64,000 nucleotides of DNA, taken from NCBI RefSeq assembly GCF_001685015.1, contig NZ_MAYT01000028.1:1-64000 (forward strand), in the 5' to 3' direction. This stretch comes from Pseudobacillus wudalianchiensis (lineage in GTDB: Bacteria > Bacillota > Bacilli > Bacillales > Domibacillaceae). The notes under the pieces were generated by a model. That model searched no databases. It was not told the DNA's origin and was given only the letters and a program-made list of their open reading frames with translations. The translations under genes and the position numbers were made by a program. Each line of letters starts with the position of its first letter. Position 1 is the first letter of the stretch. This document shows, piece after piece, positions 27,847-36,551 of this stretch.

Positions 27847-28887
27847 TTAAATCATACGAAAGATAAATAAAATCAAAGGAGAGAGCGCTAACAGTCCTGC
27901 AAAACCAACGACTGCTACCCCTACTGGCTTCAATCCTTCCTTTGCAAAATCTTTGTAATTCACATTCAATCCAAGCCCCGCCATTCCCATTGCAAGCAAG
28001 TATACGCTTAATAGCAGTAAATAGGTGACGATACTTTCGGGAACGATTTGAAGCGTATTAATAAAGCTAGCAAATAGAAAACCAAAAATAAACCAAGGAA
28101 TCGGCAAGCTTTTTAGCCCCTTCTCCGCCAGTTCTTTTCTATTCATAATAAAACTAATTAATAGGGCGACAGGTATTAATAAAAGCACTCTTCCAAGCTT
28201 TACGATGACAGCAGCCTGGCTGCTTTCCGCTCCTCCTGGCACAGCTGCTGCCACAACATGGGCAAGCTCGTGAAGGGTCGCTCCTGTTAATACACCATAC
28301 TCATACTTACTAATTGGCAAATAGGGAAATAAGAAAATATACAGCAGGGCACCGACTGTCCCTAAAATAGCAATACAAGAAACAGCAATCGCTGTATGTT
28401 CTTGTTTATTTTTGATGATCGGTGCTACTGCAATAATGGCAGCAGCACCGCAAATTGCTGTACCTGCTGCAATTAACATCGATAAATGTTTGTCTAGCTT
28501 GAATACCTTGCCTAGCAAAAGAATAAATAACATTGTGAACGTAATAACAAGCACATCTGTTGCCAATACAGCGTAACCGGCTGCTACGATATCGAGCAAG
28601 TTTAAACGGAAACCGAGTAAAATAATCCCTGCCCGGAGCAGTACTTTGCTGCTAAATTGAATGCCTTCTTGATAATCAGGCTTAACTTGAATTGTGTTTT
28701 TCCAAACCATACCGATCAAAATAGATAGAATCATAATTCCCATAATTTGAAAAAATGGCAGTTTGGCAATGAAGCCCGCTGTAATAGCGATAAGTAAAGT
28801 TAAGGCAACTCCTTTTATCACTCTTTGGAACTTACTTTTTTGTGCTGGTCTTTCTTGTGGAGCAGGTTGTAATTTTCGTGCTTCCAA
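27847..28887 (-). CDS. YeiH family (UPF0324) putative sulfite/sulfate exporter
   Basis: Ten-or-so-helix membrane protein of the YeiH/UPF0324 family, about 347 residues. The family motifs are present (GLLLGF-type LRAGIILLGFRLNL; GTAICGAAAIIAVAP; GATLHELAHVVAA). Members next to taurine or sulfonate genes are annotated as sulfate/sulfite exporters. TTG 28887 has GGAGGTGATC just upstream, so it is the start; the 31 upstream codons open to 28980 are probably leader. It is followed by its LysR regulator. Physiologically it would remove the toxic sulfite made by Xsc. Confidence 0.85.
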   Translation of the reverse strand: MEARKLQPAPQERPAQKSKFQRVIKGVALTLLIAITAGFIAKLPFFQIMGIMILSILIGMVWKNTIQVKPDYQEGIQFSSKVLLRAGIILLGFRLNLLDIVAAGYAVLATDVLVITFTMLFILLLGKVFKLDKHLSMLIAAGTAICGAAAIIAVAPIIKNKQEHTAIAVSCIAILGTVGALLYIFLFPYLPISKYEYGVLTGATLHELAHVVAAAVPGGAESSQAAVIVKLGRVLLLIPVALLISFIMNRKELAEKGLKSLPIPWFIFGFLFASFINTLQIVPESIVTYLLLLSVYLLAMGMAGLGLNVNYKDFAKEGLKPVGVAVVGFAGLLALSPLILFIFRMI

Positions 28888-29107
28888 TCCGATCACCTCC
28901 GTATTAGTTAAATTAAACGTATCACAGTTTTCATTCATTATTATTTTGATTATGTGATAAGTGTTATTGCATTCTCTCATGGAAAGAAAGGATCTTCTTG
29001 TTTAGCTTTTCACCGTTCTCTCATTGCAAAGACTTCCTATCCCCATTCTCGTCTAATGACTTAAGTGGATGCTCAGTTCGTGAAAGGAGGCACTTTCATT
29101 AATCGAT

Positions 29108-29138
29108 ACAAAAAAACGACCTATCAAGGCCGTTTTGT
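29108..29138 (-). terminator. Terminator of the 47-residue gene
   Basis: On the minus strand AAAACGGCC pairs with GGTCGTTTT and is followed by a T run, five bases after the stop of the small gene. Confidence 0.65.
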
Positions 29139-29142
29139 AAAG

Positions 29143-29286
29143 TCACTTCTTTTTTCCTTTTTCATCTTCTTCTCTCGCTGGCGGTCTTCTCCCCCACCAA
29201 AATTCATGAACACGCTGCAACCGCTCCTGACGTTCTTGCTCTGTCATGCCCTCTCTTTGTTCTGGCTTGTTAGGTTTACTCATCAT
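29143..29286 (-). CDS. Small hydrophilic protein, 47 residues
   Basis: Short gene on the minus strand: ATG-ATG at 29286 with GGGGAGGGG 4-12 nt upstream, stop TGA at 29143, then a terminator. The product is strongly charged, with no membrane segment, and contains the aromatic patch VHEFWWGRRPP at residues 26-36. I do not recognise the family. The strong SD, compact terminator and good codon texture argue it is real. Confidence 0.6.
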   Translation of the reverse strand: MMSKPNKPEQREGMTEQERQERLQRVHEFWWGRRPPAREEDEKGKKK

Positions 29287-29358
29287 GTACCCCTCCCCTA
29301 TTTTATTTTGTCATACCATCTTATGCCTCATAGGGAAAAAAGTGCAGGTGATCCTTTC

Positions 29359-30150
29359 TTATCTTTTAGCTGCTCTAAAACCAGCCGCTTCTGCTTCCTC
29401 TTTCGTACAAAACATTTGTTCCGGCTTCGTTATTTCATATGACTGATTTCCAGGCACATGATAAATTCTTTCACCTGAACTCGAAATATTGCCTTTGATT
29501 TGACAGTCACCCGCTGGAGAGGCACTCTCTTCTTTTTTAGAAGGCTCTGCATTATACCCGCGATCCGTCACATAATCTTCCACTGACCAAATGCCGAGCC
29601 GTTGCTCACGTGCTTTTTGCTGCACTTGCTCAAAGCGGTCAACATACTTCGTATTCGGCGGAAAGATTGCTACCCGCGCTAGTCCTTTTGCAATTAGCTG
29701 CTCATTCACAAGCTGTCCATCGAGCCATACATAGGCAAGCACCCGGCCATAACGGTCACGCTCTTGCACATCCATTTCTAAAGCTACATCCTGACCTGTT
29801 AACAATTTTTTCGTAAAAGCCGAAGCTTCTGGACCAAAAGGCTGAACCCCTAGGCGTGGATGCTTCGTTTCAGGCGTATCCACGAGCGTCATTCGGACTC
29901 GTTCTTTTTTACCGTTCGATAGCTTAACATCAAAAGTATCGCCATCAACTACATACACGACAGTGCCTGTCAGACGATTCTTAGATTCCGTTTCGCCTTT
30001 ATAGGCTTCTAAAGATGAATGCTCCTGTTTTTGAACATCCTCTGTGCTTTCCGGGGATTGTTTTGAAGTATCTGCTGGCTGTTGTCCAGCCGCACAGCCG
30101 CTCATAATAAATAAAATAGCCAGGCATAAAATTAATATAAATCTGCTCAT
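29359..30150 (-). CDS. Secreted thermonuclease-like lipoprotein with sunset domain
   Basis: Lipoprotein of 263 residues: signal peptide with lipobox IMSGC (lipidated cysteine at residue 19), a disordered linker, then a staphylococcal-nuclease domain (about 60-190). Catalytic-type residues are visible (YVVDGDTFDV; RMTLVDTPET; EMDVQERDRYGR). A C-terminal sunset/Excalibur-like domain of about 45 residues follows (CQIKGNISSSGERIYHVPG ... FCTKEEAEAAGF). It would degrade DNA or RNA at the outer membrane face. Similar to B. subtilis YncB/YokF-class nucleases. It sits 24 nt downstream of the lytic transglycosylase gene and may be co-transcribed. Confidence 0.9.
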   Translation of the reverse strand: MSRFILILCLAILFIMSGCAAGQQPADTSKQSPESTEDVQKQEHSSLEAYKGETESKNRLTGTVVYVVDGDTFDVKLSNGKKERVRMTLVDTPETKHPRLGVQPFGPEASAFTKKLLTGQDVALEMDVQERDRYGRVLAYVWLDGQLVNEQLIAKGLARVAIFPPNTKYVDRFEQVQQKAREQRLGIWSVEDYVTDRGYNAEPSKKEESASPAGDCQIKGNISSSGERIYHVPGNQSYEITKPEQMFCTKEEAEAAGFRAAKR

Positions 30151-30174
30151 AATAAATCTGTTTTCCTCATTTCT

Positions 30175-30762
30175 CTATTTATTAGCTGTATAGGCATAAA
30201 AATAATGCAGCACTTCTTCTACATACTTTTCACTATGATTATAAGAGTAAATGGCCTTGTTCAACTGGCCATCAGCTGCCCCATGAGCCCTCAAGTAAGC
30301 AGCTGCACTAAAAATGGCATCTTCCACATCAAAAGGATCTGCTTTCCCATCACCATTAGCATCAACTCCATACCCTCCATACTTTTTAATGACGGCAGGG
30401 TTAACCTTGTCTTTTTCAGGAATATTTCCTTTTCCGAGCCCGCTGCATGATGGGTGGCTCCAGCCTACAAACGTACACGGCATAAATTGTAACGGCCCCT
30501 CCGCTCCTACGGGAGAGATCATAGGATCCATTTTCGAAAACTTAGTCTCTACTCGGTGATGGGCCGCCAACAACTGCCATGGCACACCATATTCCTTCTC
30601 TGCCGCTTGATATATGGGGATAAATTCCTTTGGGATGGATGGTTCAATAGCTGTATTTGTAGGACCGCCCTGTTGATGAAGCGCGGCGTATATCATCACA
30701 ATCATAAATAACAAAAAAAATAATTTTCTTTTTACCGATTTTTTAAGCTTCCTCTTCTTCAT
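30175..30762 (-). CDS. Membrane-anchored lytic transglycosylase-like protein
   Basis: A basic N-terminus and one membrane helix (about residues 14-33) anchor a Slt-type lysozyme-fold domain. The catalytic glutamate is in AHHRVETKF, followed by GPLQFMP. A calcium-binding-like loop DANGDGKADPFD is near 127-138. 195 residues from ATG 30762, which follows AGGGAGAA; the frame to 30795 lacks an SD. It would cleave peptidoglycan glycan strands at the cell surface. It is upstream of the nuclease lipoprotein gene. Confidence 0.87.
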   Translation of the reverse strand: MKKRKLKKSVKRKLFFLLFMIVMIYAALHQQGGPTNTAIEPSIPKEFIPIYQAAEKEYGVPWQLLAAHHRVETKFSKMDPMISPVGAEGPLQFMPCTFVGWSHPSCSGLGKGNIPEKDKVNPAVIKKYGGYGVDANGDGKADPFDVEDAIFSAAAYLRAHGAADGQLNKAIYSYNHSEKYVEEVLHYFYAYTANK

Positions 30763-30845
30763 GCTGTTCTCCCTACTAGAAAGTCGATTCGTCATTTATA
30801 TTAGAGAACTATAGAGAAATCTGCAAGCAATAACGATACCGGGCA

Positions 30846-30885
30846 AAAAAAGGACCGCTCTGCATCCAGCAGAACGGTTCTTTTT
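30846..30885 (-). terminator. Terminator after the BCCT gene
   Basis: About 17-bp stem with two G-T wobbles around the loop ATCCA, flanked by A and T runs, seven bases beyond the BCCT stop codon on the minus strand. Confidence 0.8.
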
Positions 30886-30891
30886 AAGACG

Positions 30892-32400
30892 TTACTTTTT
30901 AGAAGGATGAAGTTCCTTTAGCATCTCTTTTCTTTCTTTCGCTAATGATCGATATAATGACACCATCATCAATATCATAATCGCTGAGAACGGAAGGGCA
31001 GCTATAATAAGAGCATTTTGCAGTGCCTGCAGCCCTCCACTGTATAAGAGAATAACCGCTACAAGTGATTGAGCCACACCCCAGACGAGCTTTACCCGAT
31101 TTGAAGGGGTAAGTGAACCGTGGCTTGTTTGCATTCCAAGTACAAAAGTAGCGGAATCAGCGGAAGTAATAAAGAATATACCCACTAAAGCAATCGCTAC
31201 TACCGACAGAACAGAAGACCATGGAAGCTCATGAAAAATAGCAAATAACACTTCTTCTGTTGCATGCTTCGTTAAATCTACGGCACCCGACATTTGCAGG
31301 TCGATTGCTGAAGAACCAAATACGGCAAACCAAAAAAAGCTCACAAGCGCCGGCATAATAAGAGTACCAATTAAAAACTCCCGAATCGTTCTTCCTTTAG
31401 ATACACGGGCGATAAAGATACCGACAAATGGCGACCAGGAAATCCACCAGGCCCAATAAAAAATAGTCCAGCCGTTAATCCATGTGCGATGTTCCTCATT
31501 TAAGGGAGCAATCCGAAAGCTCATTGCTGCCAAGTTTTGAAGATACGCACCAATTGTATCGGTAAACAAATTCATAATAAACATCGTTGGGCCAAGAATA
31601 AGCATAAGTACCAGCAGAACAGCAGCTAAAACCATATTCGTGTTGCTTAATATTTTAATTCCCTTTCCTAGCCCGCTAAGAGCGGAGGCGATAAATAAAA
31701 CTGTTACAACAATAATAATAATCAATTGAACAGAGAAGTTAATCGGCATACCAAATAAGTAGGAAAGGCCACCATTAATCTGGGCTGCACCAAAGCCAAG
31801 TGTTGTAGCTACTCCGACTACTGTCGCAAATACAGCCATTACATCAATCGCTGTACCGAGCGGTCCCCTTGCCTTCTTTCCTAAAATGGGCACGAGTGTA
31901 GCACTGATTAAGCCAGGCTCCCCTTTGCGGAACTGGTAGTAGGCCAACGCCAGTGCCACAACAGCATAAATAGCCCAGGCATGAATGCCCCAATGAAAAA
32001 ATGTATAACGCATTGATTCTTTTACCGCTGCATCTGATTCTGCTTTTGCTAAAGGAGGATCAATTGCAAAGTGGCTCAATGGCTCCGCTGCCCCCCAAAA
32101 TACTAAGCCTATTCCCATACCTGCACTAAACAGCATAGCAAACCATGTAGAAGTAGAATAATCGGGCTTTTCTCCAGGCTTACCTAACCTGATAGCTCCT
32201 ACAGGGCTAAAGATCAACAGTAAACAAAATAATACAATAATCGAAACTAGGATTAAATAATACCAGCCAAAAGCTGATGTAATAAACGTTTGAACGTTGC
32301 TTGTTACTTGCTCAAATGTACTTGGCGCTGCAACACCAAATACAACAGAAGCGAGCACTAATGCGATGGTAATCCAAAATACATTTGAAATTTTTTGCAC
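30892..32400 (-). CDS. BCCT family transporter (OpuD/BetL-like)
   Basis: Twelve-helix betaine-choline-carnitine transporter, about 502 residues from GTG 32400 (AAAGGAG upstream). The family core is clear: [18 protein letters not shown] in TM3, and [20 protein letters not shown] in TM8 and its loop. In bacilli such proteins take up glycine betaine for osmoprotection. A taurine role is possible given the island 2 kb away, but nothing in the sequence proves it. Confidence 0.9.
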   Translation of the reverse strand: MQKISNVFWITIALVLASVVFGVAAPSTFEQVTSNVQTFITSAFGWYYLILVSIIVLFCLLLIFSPVGAIRLGKPGEKPDYSTSTWFAMLFSAGMGIGLVFWGAAEPLSHFAIDPPLAKAESDAAVKESMRYTFFHWGIHAWAIYAVVALALAYYQFRKGEPGLISATLVPILGKKARGPLGTAIDVMAVFATVVGVATTLGFGAAQINGGLSYLFGMPINFSVQLIIIIVVTVLFIASALSGLGKGIKILSNTNMVLAAVLLVLMLILGPTMFIMNLFTDTIGAYLQNLAAMSFRIAPLNEEHRTWINGWTIFYWAWWISWSPFVGIFIARVSKGRTIREFLIGTLIMPALVSFFWFAVFGSSAIDLQMSGAVDLTKHATEEVLFAIFHELPWSSVLSVVAIALVGIFFITSADSATFVLGMQTSHGSLTPSNRVKLVWGVAQSLVAVILLYSGGLQALQNALIIAALPFSAIMILMMVSLYRSLAKERKEMLKELHPSKK

Positions 32401-32547
32401 AAAATTCTCCTTTCCTTTCTTAAGCTGAGTAATGCACATGGGAATGGGCAGTATGGATGCAGATTTTCTCTGCGCTTATTCGACAACCTTTATAACCCTA
32501 ACAAATATTCGAGAGTCAATCAAGTGAAGCGAGCTTTTCTAAGGACG

Positions 32548-32581
32548 AAAAAGCTCTGCCGGCTAATGCTGGCAGAGCTTT
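32548..32581 (-). terminator. Terminator hairpin next to intergenic repeat copy A
   Basis: AAAGCTCTGCC pairs with GGCAGAGCTTT around a 10-nt loop. On the minus strand it ends in T's, and it abuts the dispersed repeat. Confidence 0.7.
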
Positions 32582-32733
32582 CAGGCTGTTGACAAATCCT
32601 CTCTTCTTTGTTTCTTGCCTGGCTGCCCAATACGTGCGACCTTGATGATCCTTCCACTCTTTTCCAGGCTTTTACACTTTAAAAGATATATGTTTTCAAT
32701 CAACCTGAGATGTTGAAAATAGACTTTGCCTAT
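32582..32733. repeat. Dispersed intergenic repeat, copy A
   Basis: About 150 bp beginning CAGGCTGTTGACAAA and ending near TTGAAAATAGACTTTGCCT. It aligns end to end with copy B at 46914-47063, including central arms GCCTGGC ... CCAGGC. It lies between the orphan coiled-coil gene stop and a terminator hairpin. It has no coding potential. Confidence 0.7.
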
Positions 32734-32735
32734 GA

Positions 32736-34322
32736 TTATAGCTCATTAACATAGGAAGTTCTTTCTTTTTCCATTTCACTCTTATACAACTGCGCCAATC
32801 CATACGTTCGCTTTTCCGTCTCAGAAATAGCGCTTCTCATTTGTTTTTCTTGTTGTCTGACTTCTGCTAATTTTTCTGTAAACTTTTCAATTTTACGCTG
32901 AATCTCTTGCTTATTAAGATGGAGTTCTGACAGCTCAGCATTCGAACGATGAATTTCTTGTATGAGATTTGGCTCATAATCATGATACTTATCTAATACT
33001 AACACTGCCATCTCATCAAACAATCTATCAATTTTCTTTTCAATTTGTGCTTTTGTCGTTTGGTGGTAACTGGATTTAATAAAGGTAGTAACAGACCCAA
33101 TAATCCCTTTTTTTATGTTTTCCTGTTTTGCTAATTTTGATTCAATTTTCTTTAAATCTTCTTGCAAACGGTTGTTTTTCACACTAAGTTCACCGAAATA
33201 AGGGCGAGCTGGATCCTGCTTTAAGAGCTGGGTTAGTTGTTCATGAAGCTGCAGGTTATAGGTTTCTGTTTGACGGAATACAGCTTCCGCTTCCTTTAAT
33301 TCCTCGCGTAAAATATCGAGCCCTTTTTTCCAGTCATTTTGTTTTTGTACCATTTCATTTACCGAGCGGAGCATTTTTCTATATTCAGCAAACCGCTTGT
33401 TCCAAGAGTAGGTAACGACAGCAAGCTCCTCATCTTCCTCTTCTTCTGTTTCTTTGTCTGCTAAATAAGGCAAGAGCGTTTCCAGTAAAACCATAGGAAG
33501 CAATCCTTTATTAAACAGCAAATTTTGATAGCGATACAGAATGCCGTCTCCTTTAAAAATAAGCGATAAGAGTACGTCTGGATTCATCATCCATGAAAAA
33601 TAAGCCGCTTCCTGTGGTTCAAGAACAGCTGCAGGGCGTTTTGTTGCGAAGCATTGAAGCAAATATTTATAAAAGCCGAATCCTGTTTTTTCGACAATTG
33701 CCGTGAAGACAGAAAAAGGATCTTGTATTAAAAGCAACTGCAGCTCTTCTTCTGTCCACTCTGCTAAATGAATACGGTCCTTAACCTGCTCCTGCTGGTA
33801 GGAAGGCATATGCTCAACAAATTTTAAAATCTCTTCTACCCAAATAACGGTTGGTGCTTCTTTATCATTTTTCGATTGCTGGGCATTCATATGAACATAT
33901 AGTTGTGTCATTTCCCAATGAACTAGAAACTCTACTTTATTCTTATTGGCAAACTGCTCAAACACACTCGAAAAGTCTTTATATTGTTTTTGAAGCTGTT
34001 GAAAAGCCTCTTCTGCAATTTCATCGCATTGTTTCACGACTTTATACGGATCATCAAGCAGACGCATGGAGAGCTTAAGCGTTTTGCTTAACTCTAGCAA
34101 TAAGTCTAATTGCAGCTCTTGATCTTCCACTACATTTAGCTTGTCTGCTTCCCGCTTCAGCCAATCGTAAAAATGAGCAGATTGCTCTTTCGAGACGAGA
34201 TCTTTTGTTTTAGAAGAAACGAGATCCCAAAAGTTTAAATTATGCAATATGACATATACAAATCGTAAATGAGTTCCTTTAAGTGACACAAGTGAATGTG
34301 CCAATTGTCGGCCTTCTATCAT
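32736..34322 (-). CDS. Uncharacterised coiled-coil protein, 528 residues
   Basis: I do not recognise a family. The protein is soluble: no signal peptide or membrane helix. The N-terminal about 300 residues are mainly helical, with leucine-rich segments. An acidic stretch TEEEEDEEL (about 302-310) follows, then about 200 residues of charged coiled coil with heptad pattern. A glycine/serine interruption (KKGIIGSVTTFIKSSYH) sits near residue 405. The SD upstream of ATG 34322 is weak. Monocistronic, ending at repeat copy A and a terminator. The architecture could suit a scaffold or cytoskeletal adaptor, but no function is claimed. Confidence 0.75.
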   Translation of the reverse strand: MIEGRQLAHSLVSLKGTHLRFVYVILHNLNFWDLVSSKTKDLVSKEQSAHFYDWLKREADKLNVVEDQELQLDLLLELSKTLKLSMRLLDDPYKVVKQCDEIAEEAFQQLQKQYKDFSSVFEQFANKNKVEFLVHWEMTQLYVHMNAQQSKNDKEAPTVIWVEEILKFVEHMPSYQQEQVKDRIHLAEWTEEELQLLLIQDPFSVFTAIVEKTGFGFYKYLLQCFATKRPAAVLEPQEAAYFSWMMNPDVLLSLIFKGDGILYRYQNLLFNKGLLPMVLLETLLPYLADKETEEEEDEELAVVTYSWNKRFAEYRKMLRSVNEMVQKQNDWKKGLDILREELKEAEAVFRQTETYNLQLHEQLTQLLKQDPARPYFGELSVKNNRLQEDLKKIESKLAKQENIKKGIIGSVTTFIKSSYHQTTKAQIEKKIDRLFDEMAVLVLDKYHDYEPNLIQEIHRSNAELSELHLNKQEIQRKIEKFTEKLAEVRQQEKQMRSAISETEKRTYGLAQLYKSEMEKERTSYVNEL

Positions 34323-34484
34323 TATTTATCCGTCCAATCTGTTCAAGTTATTTGGTTATTATTATATATCAAAATAACAGAAGAAGACATTAACGCCAAG
34401 AAAATCGCTTATAAACAAGCGATTGTCGAATTATGTCTAAAACTAATCAGTCTGATTTTCTTGAAGATATTGCTAATCAAGGAA

Positions 34485-34537
34485 AAATTTCTTAAAATTG
34501 GTGTATAATTCTGAAATTTAAATAATTTCAGGAAATT
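34485..34537 (+). promoter_or_regulatory. Possible CodY boxes around a -10 element
   Basis: Two stretches resemble the CodY box AATTTTCWGAAAATT: 34485-34499 (13 of 15) and 34523-34537 (12 of 15). TATAAT lies between them at 34504-34509, upstream of the DUF485/symporter operon. A palindrome GAAATT-TAAAT-AATTTC spans 34513-34529. By-eye matches in AT-rich DNA; a candidate only. Confidence 0.35.
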
Positions 34538-34555
34538 TATCTTAGGAGGATGTTC

Positions 34556-34906
34556 ATGGGAAATCAAAAATTAACCCCCTTACCACTCACCGAAGAGAAA
34601 ACCACTTACGAAAAGATTGCCGGAAGCAAAGAATTTAAGCACATGGTCAAAACGAAAAATAAGTTTCTTGTCCCTCTTTCGATCTTCTTTCTGCTATTTT
34701 ATTTTTCATTGCCGCTTCTTACGTCTTATTCAACTATCTTGAACAAACCGGCGATCGGTTCCATCTCCTGGGTCTGGGTTTTCGCTTTTGCTCAATTTAT
34801 CATGACTTGGTCTCTTAGTATGATTTATGTAAAAAAAGCCAATCAATTTGATCAAATGTCTGATGATATTTTAAGTGATTTTCAAGTAGAGAGAAAAGGA
34901 GATTAA
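34556..34906 (+). CDS. DUF485 domain membrane protein, symporter partner
   Basis: Small protein of 116 residues with two membrane helices (about 45-65 and 80-102) and a cytoplasmic N-terminus; the DUF485 family is usually encoded just before an acetate/solute:cation symporter of the ActP type (B. subtilis ywcB-ywcA). ATG 34556 follows AGGAGG by 6 nt; the earlier ATG 34550 overlaps the SD. The symporter starts 5 nt after its stop codon. A role as accessory subunit or stabiliser of the symporter is inferred from conserved linkage. Confidence 0.88.
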   Translation: MGNQKLTPLPLTEEKTTYEKIAGSKEFKHMVKTKNKFLVPLSIFFLLFYFSLPLLTSYSTILNKPAIGSISWVWVFAFAQFIMTWSLSMIYVKKANQFDQMSDDILSDFQVERKGD

Positions 34907-34911
34907 TCATT

Positions 34912-36438
34912 ATGAGTATCATTGGCTTAGCGTTCTTCGTTGGAATAGTTGGATTAACACTTGTAGTCACATATTTTGCTGCCAAACGGACGAATACCGC
35001 AAGTGAATTTTATACGGCGGGCGGCGGGCTTACAGGCTGGCAAAATGGATTAGCTATTGCTGGAGATTATTTGTCAGCAGCCTCCTTTCTCGGAATAGCT
35101 GGAGCTATTGCTCTCAATGGCTTTGATGGTTTCTTTTTTAGTATCGGCTACCTCGTTGCCTATTTGGTTGTGCTTTATCTAGTAGCTGAGCCACTTCGTA
35201 ATTTAGGTAAATACACACTGGCCGATATGATTAATGCCCGCTTTGACCAGAAGAAAATAAGAGCTACTGCAGCTCTCAGTACAATTACGATCGTAATCTT
35301 TTATATGATCGCCCAACTTGTCGGAGCAGGTGCGCTCATCCAGTTGCTATTAGGGATTGATTATTGGATTGCTGTCTTAATTGTTGGTGTCATGATGACT
35401 GTTTACGTACTGTTTGGAGGAATGACCGCCACGAGCTGGGTACAAATCATTAAAGCTGTACTGCTAATGATTGGAACCGTTATCATTTCTGTTCTCGTAC
35501 TAATGAAGTTTCATTTTAATATTTTCGAAATGTTCTCTGATATGAAGTCAGCTACTTCACATGGGGAAAACTACTTGAACCCCGGGATCAAATACAAAGA
35601 CCCCATTGATACGATGTCCATCACCATGGCTTTAGTATTTGGTACAGCTGGACTTCCACATATTCTCATGCGATTCTTTACTGTAAAAGATGCAAAAACA
35701 GCAAGAAGCTCTGTTATTTACGCTACTTGGATTGTCGGTGTCTTTTATATCCTTACCATATTCCTTGGTTTCGGTGCGGCAGCTTTTGTAGGGGCTGATG
35801 AAATCATTGCTGCTAACGCCGCAGGAAACATGGCAGCACCTTTGCTTGCCCAAGCGTTAGGCGGGGATATGCTCATGTCATTCGTATCCGCCGTAGCGTT
35901 TGCTACTATCCTGGCTGTGGTAGCCGGACTGGTTTTATCAGGTGCTTCCGCCTTTGCCCATGATATTTATGGTCAAATTATTAAAAAAGGACAGATTACT
36001 GAAAAACAGCAAATGCTCGCTGCTCGCTATGCGTCCATTTCAGTCGCTATATTTTCCATTATACTCGCTTTGTTTGCACAAAAAATGAATGTGGCCTTCC
36101 TAGTTTCCCTTGCCTTTTGTGTCGCAGCTAGTGCTAATCTTCCTGTTATTTTATACACGATCTATTGGAAGCGCTTCAATACAACGGGTGCCGTCTCTGC
36201 CATGTTAACAGGACTGCTTTCAGCTCTTATCTTAGTAGCGATTAGCCCCAACGTATTAGGTCCAGAAGGAACAGCTATTTTTGTCGGCAATCCGATCTTC
36301 CCGTTAACGAATCCAGCAATCGTTTCAATTCCAGCCGGATTCCTTGCTGGATATATCGGCACTGTACTTTCTGCTAAAGCGGATGCCCGCAAGTTTGCTG
36401 AGGTGTCTGTAAAAGCAAATACCGGCTTTAAAGGTTGA
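34912..36438 (+). CDS. Cation/acetate symporter, ActP/YwcA type (SSS family)
   Basis: Sodium:solute symporter of 508 residues with about 13 membrane helices. Family signatures are present: AIAGDYLSAASFLGIAGA in TM2, GLPHILMRFFTVKDAKTARSS mid-protein (in parts GLPHILMRF and KDAKTAR), and GLVLSGASAFAHDIY after TM8. The ActP/YwcA group takes up short-chain monocarboxylates such as acetate. It forms an operon with the DUF485 gene and ends at a terminator. Confidence 0.92.
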   Translation: MSIIGLAFFVGIVGLTLVVTYFAAKRTNTASEFYTAGGGLTGWQNGLAIAGDYLSAASFLGIAGAIALNGFDGFFFSIGYLVAYLVVLYLVAEPLRNLGKYTLADMINARFDQKKIRATAALSTITIVIFYMIAQLVGAGALIQLLLGIDYWIAVLIVGVMMTVYVLFGGMTATSWVQIIKAVLLMIGTVIISVLVLMKFHFNIFEMFSDMKSATSHGENYLNPGIKYKDPIDTMSITMALVFGTAGLPHILMRFFTVKDAKTARSSVIYATWIVGVFYILTIFLGFGAAAFVGADEIIAANAAGNMAAPLLAQALGGDMLMSFVSAVAFATILAVVAGLVLSGASAFAHDIYGQIIKKGQITEKQQMLAARYASISVAIFSIILALFAQKMNVAFLVSLAFCVAASANLPVILYTIYWKRFNTTGAVSAMLTGLLSALILVAISPNVLGPEGTAIFVGNPIFPLTNPAIVSIPAGFLAGYIGTVLSAKADARKFAEVSVKANTGFKG

Positions 36439-36461
36439 GATAAATAAAATAAAGTCTACTT

Positions 36462-36488
36462 GCAACAGCCCTAGTGCTGTTGCTTTTT
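36462..36488 (+). terminator. Terminator of the symporter operon
   Basis: GCAACAGC (36462-36469) pairs with GCTGTTGC (36476-36483), followed by TTTTT. Confidence 0.8.
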
Positions 36489-36551
36489 ATTCCATTTTTG
36501 GTACCTTTGCTGTTAGCATCATAGTATAATAGTTAAAAACAGGAGGAACAC

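Noticed and set aside
29065-29442. Plus-strand frame of 125 codons
   Set aside because: Antisense to the 47-residue gene and to the nuclease 3' end; low-complexity F/S/P-rich composition.
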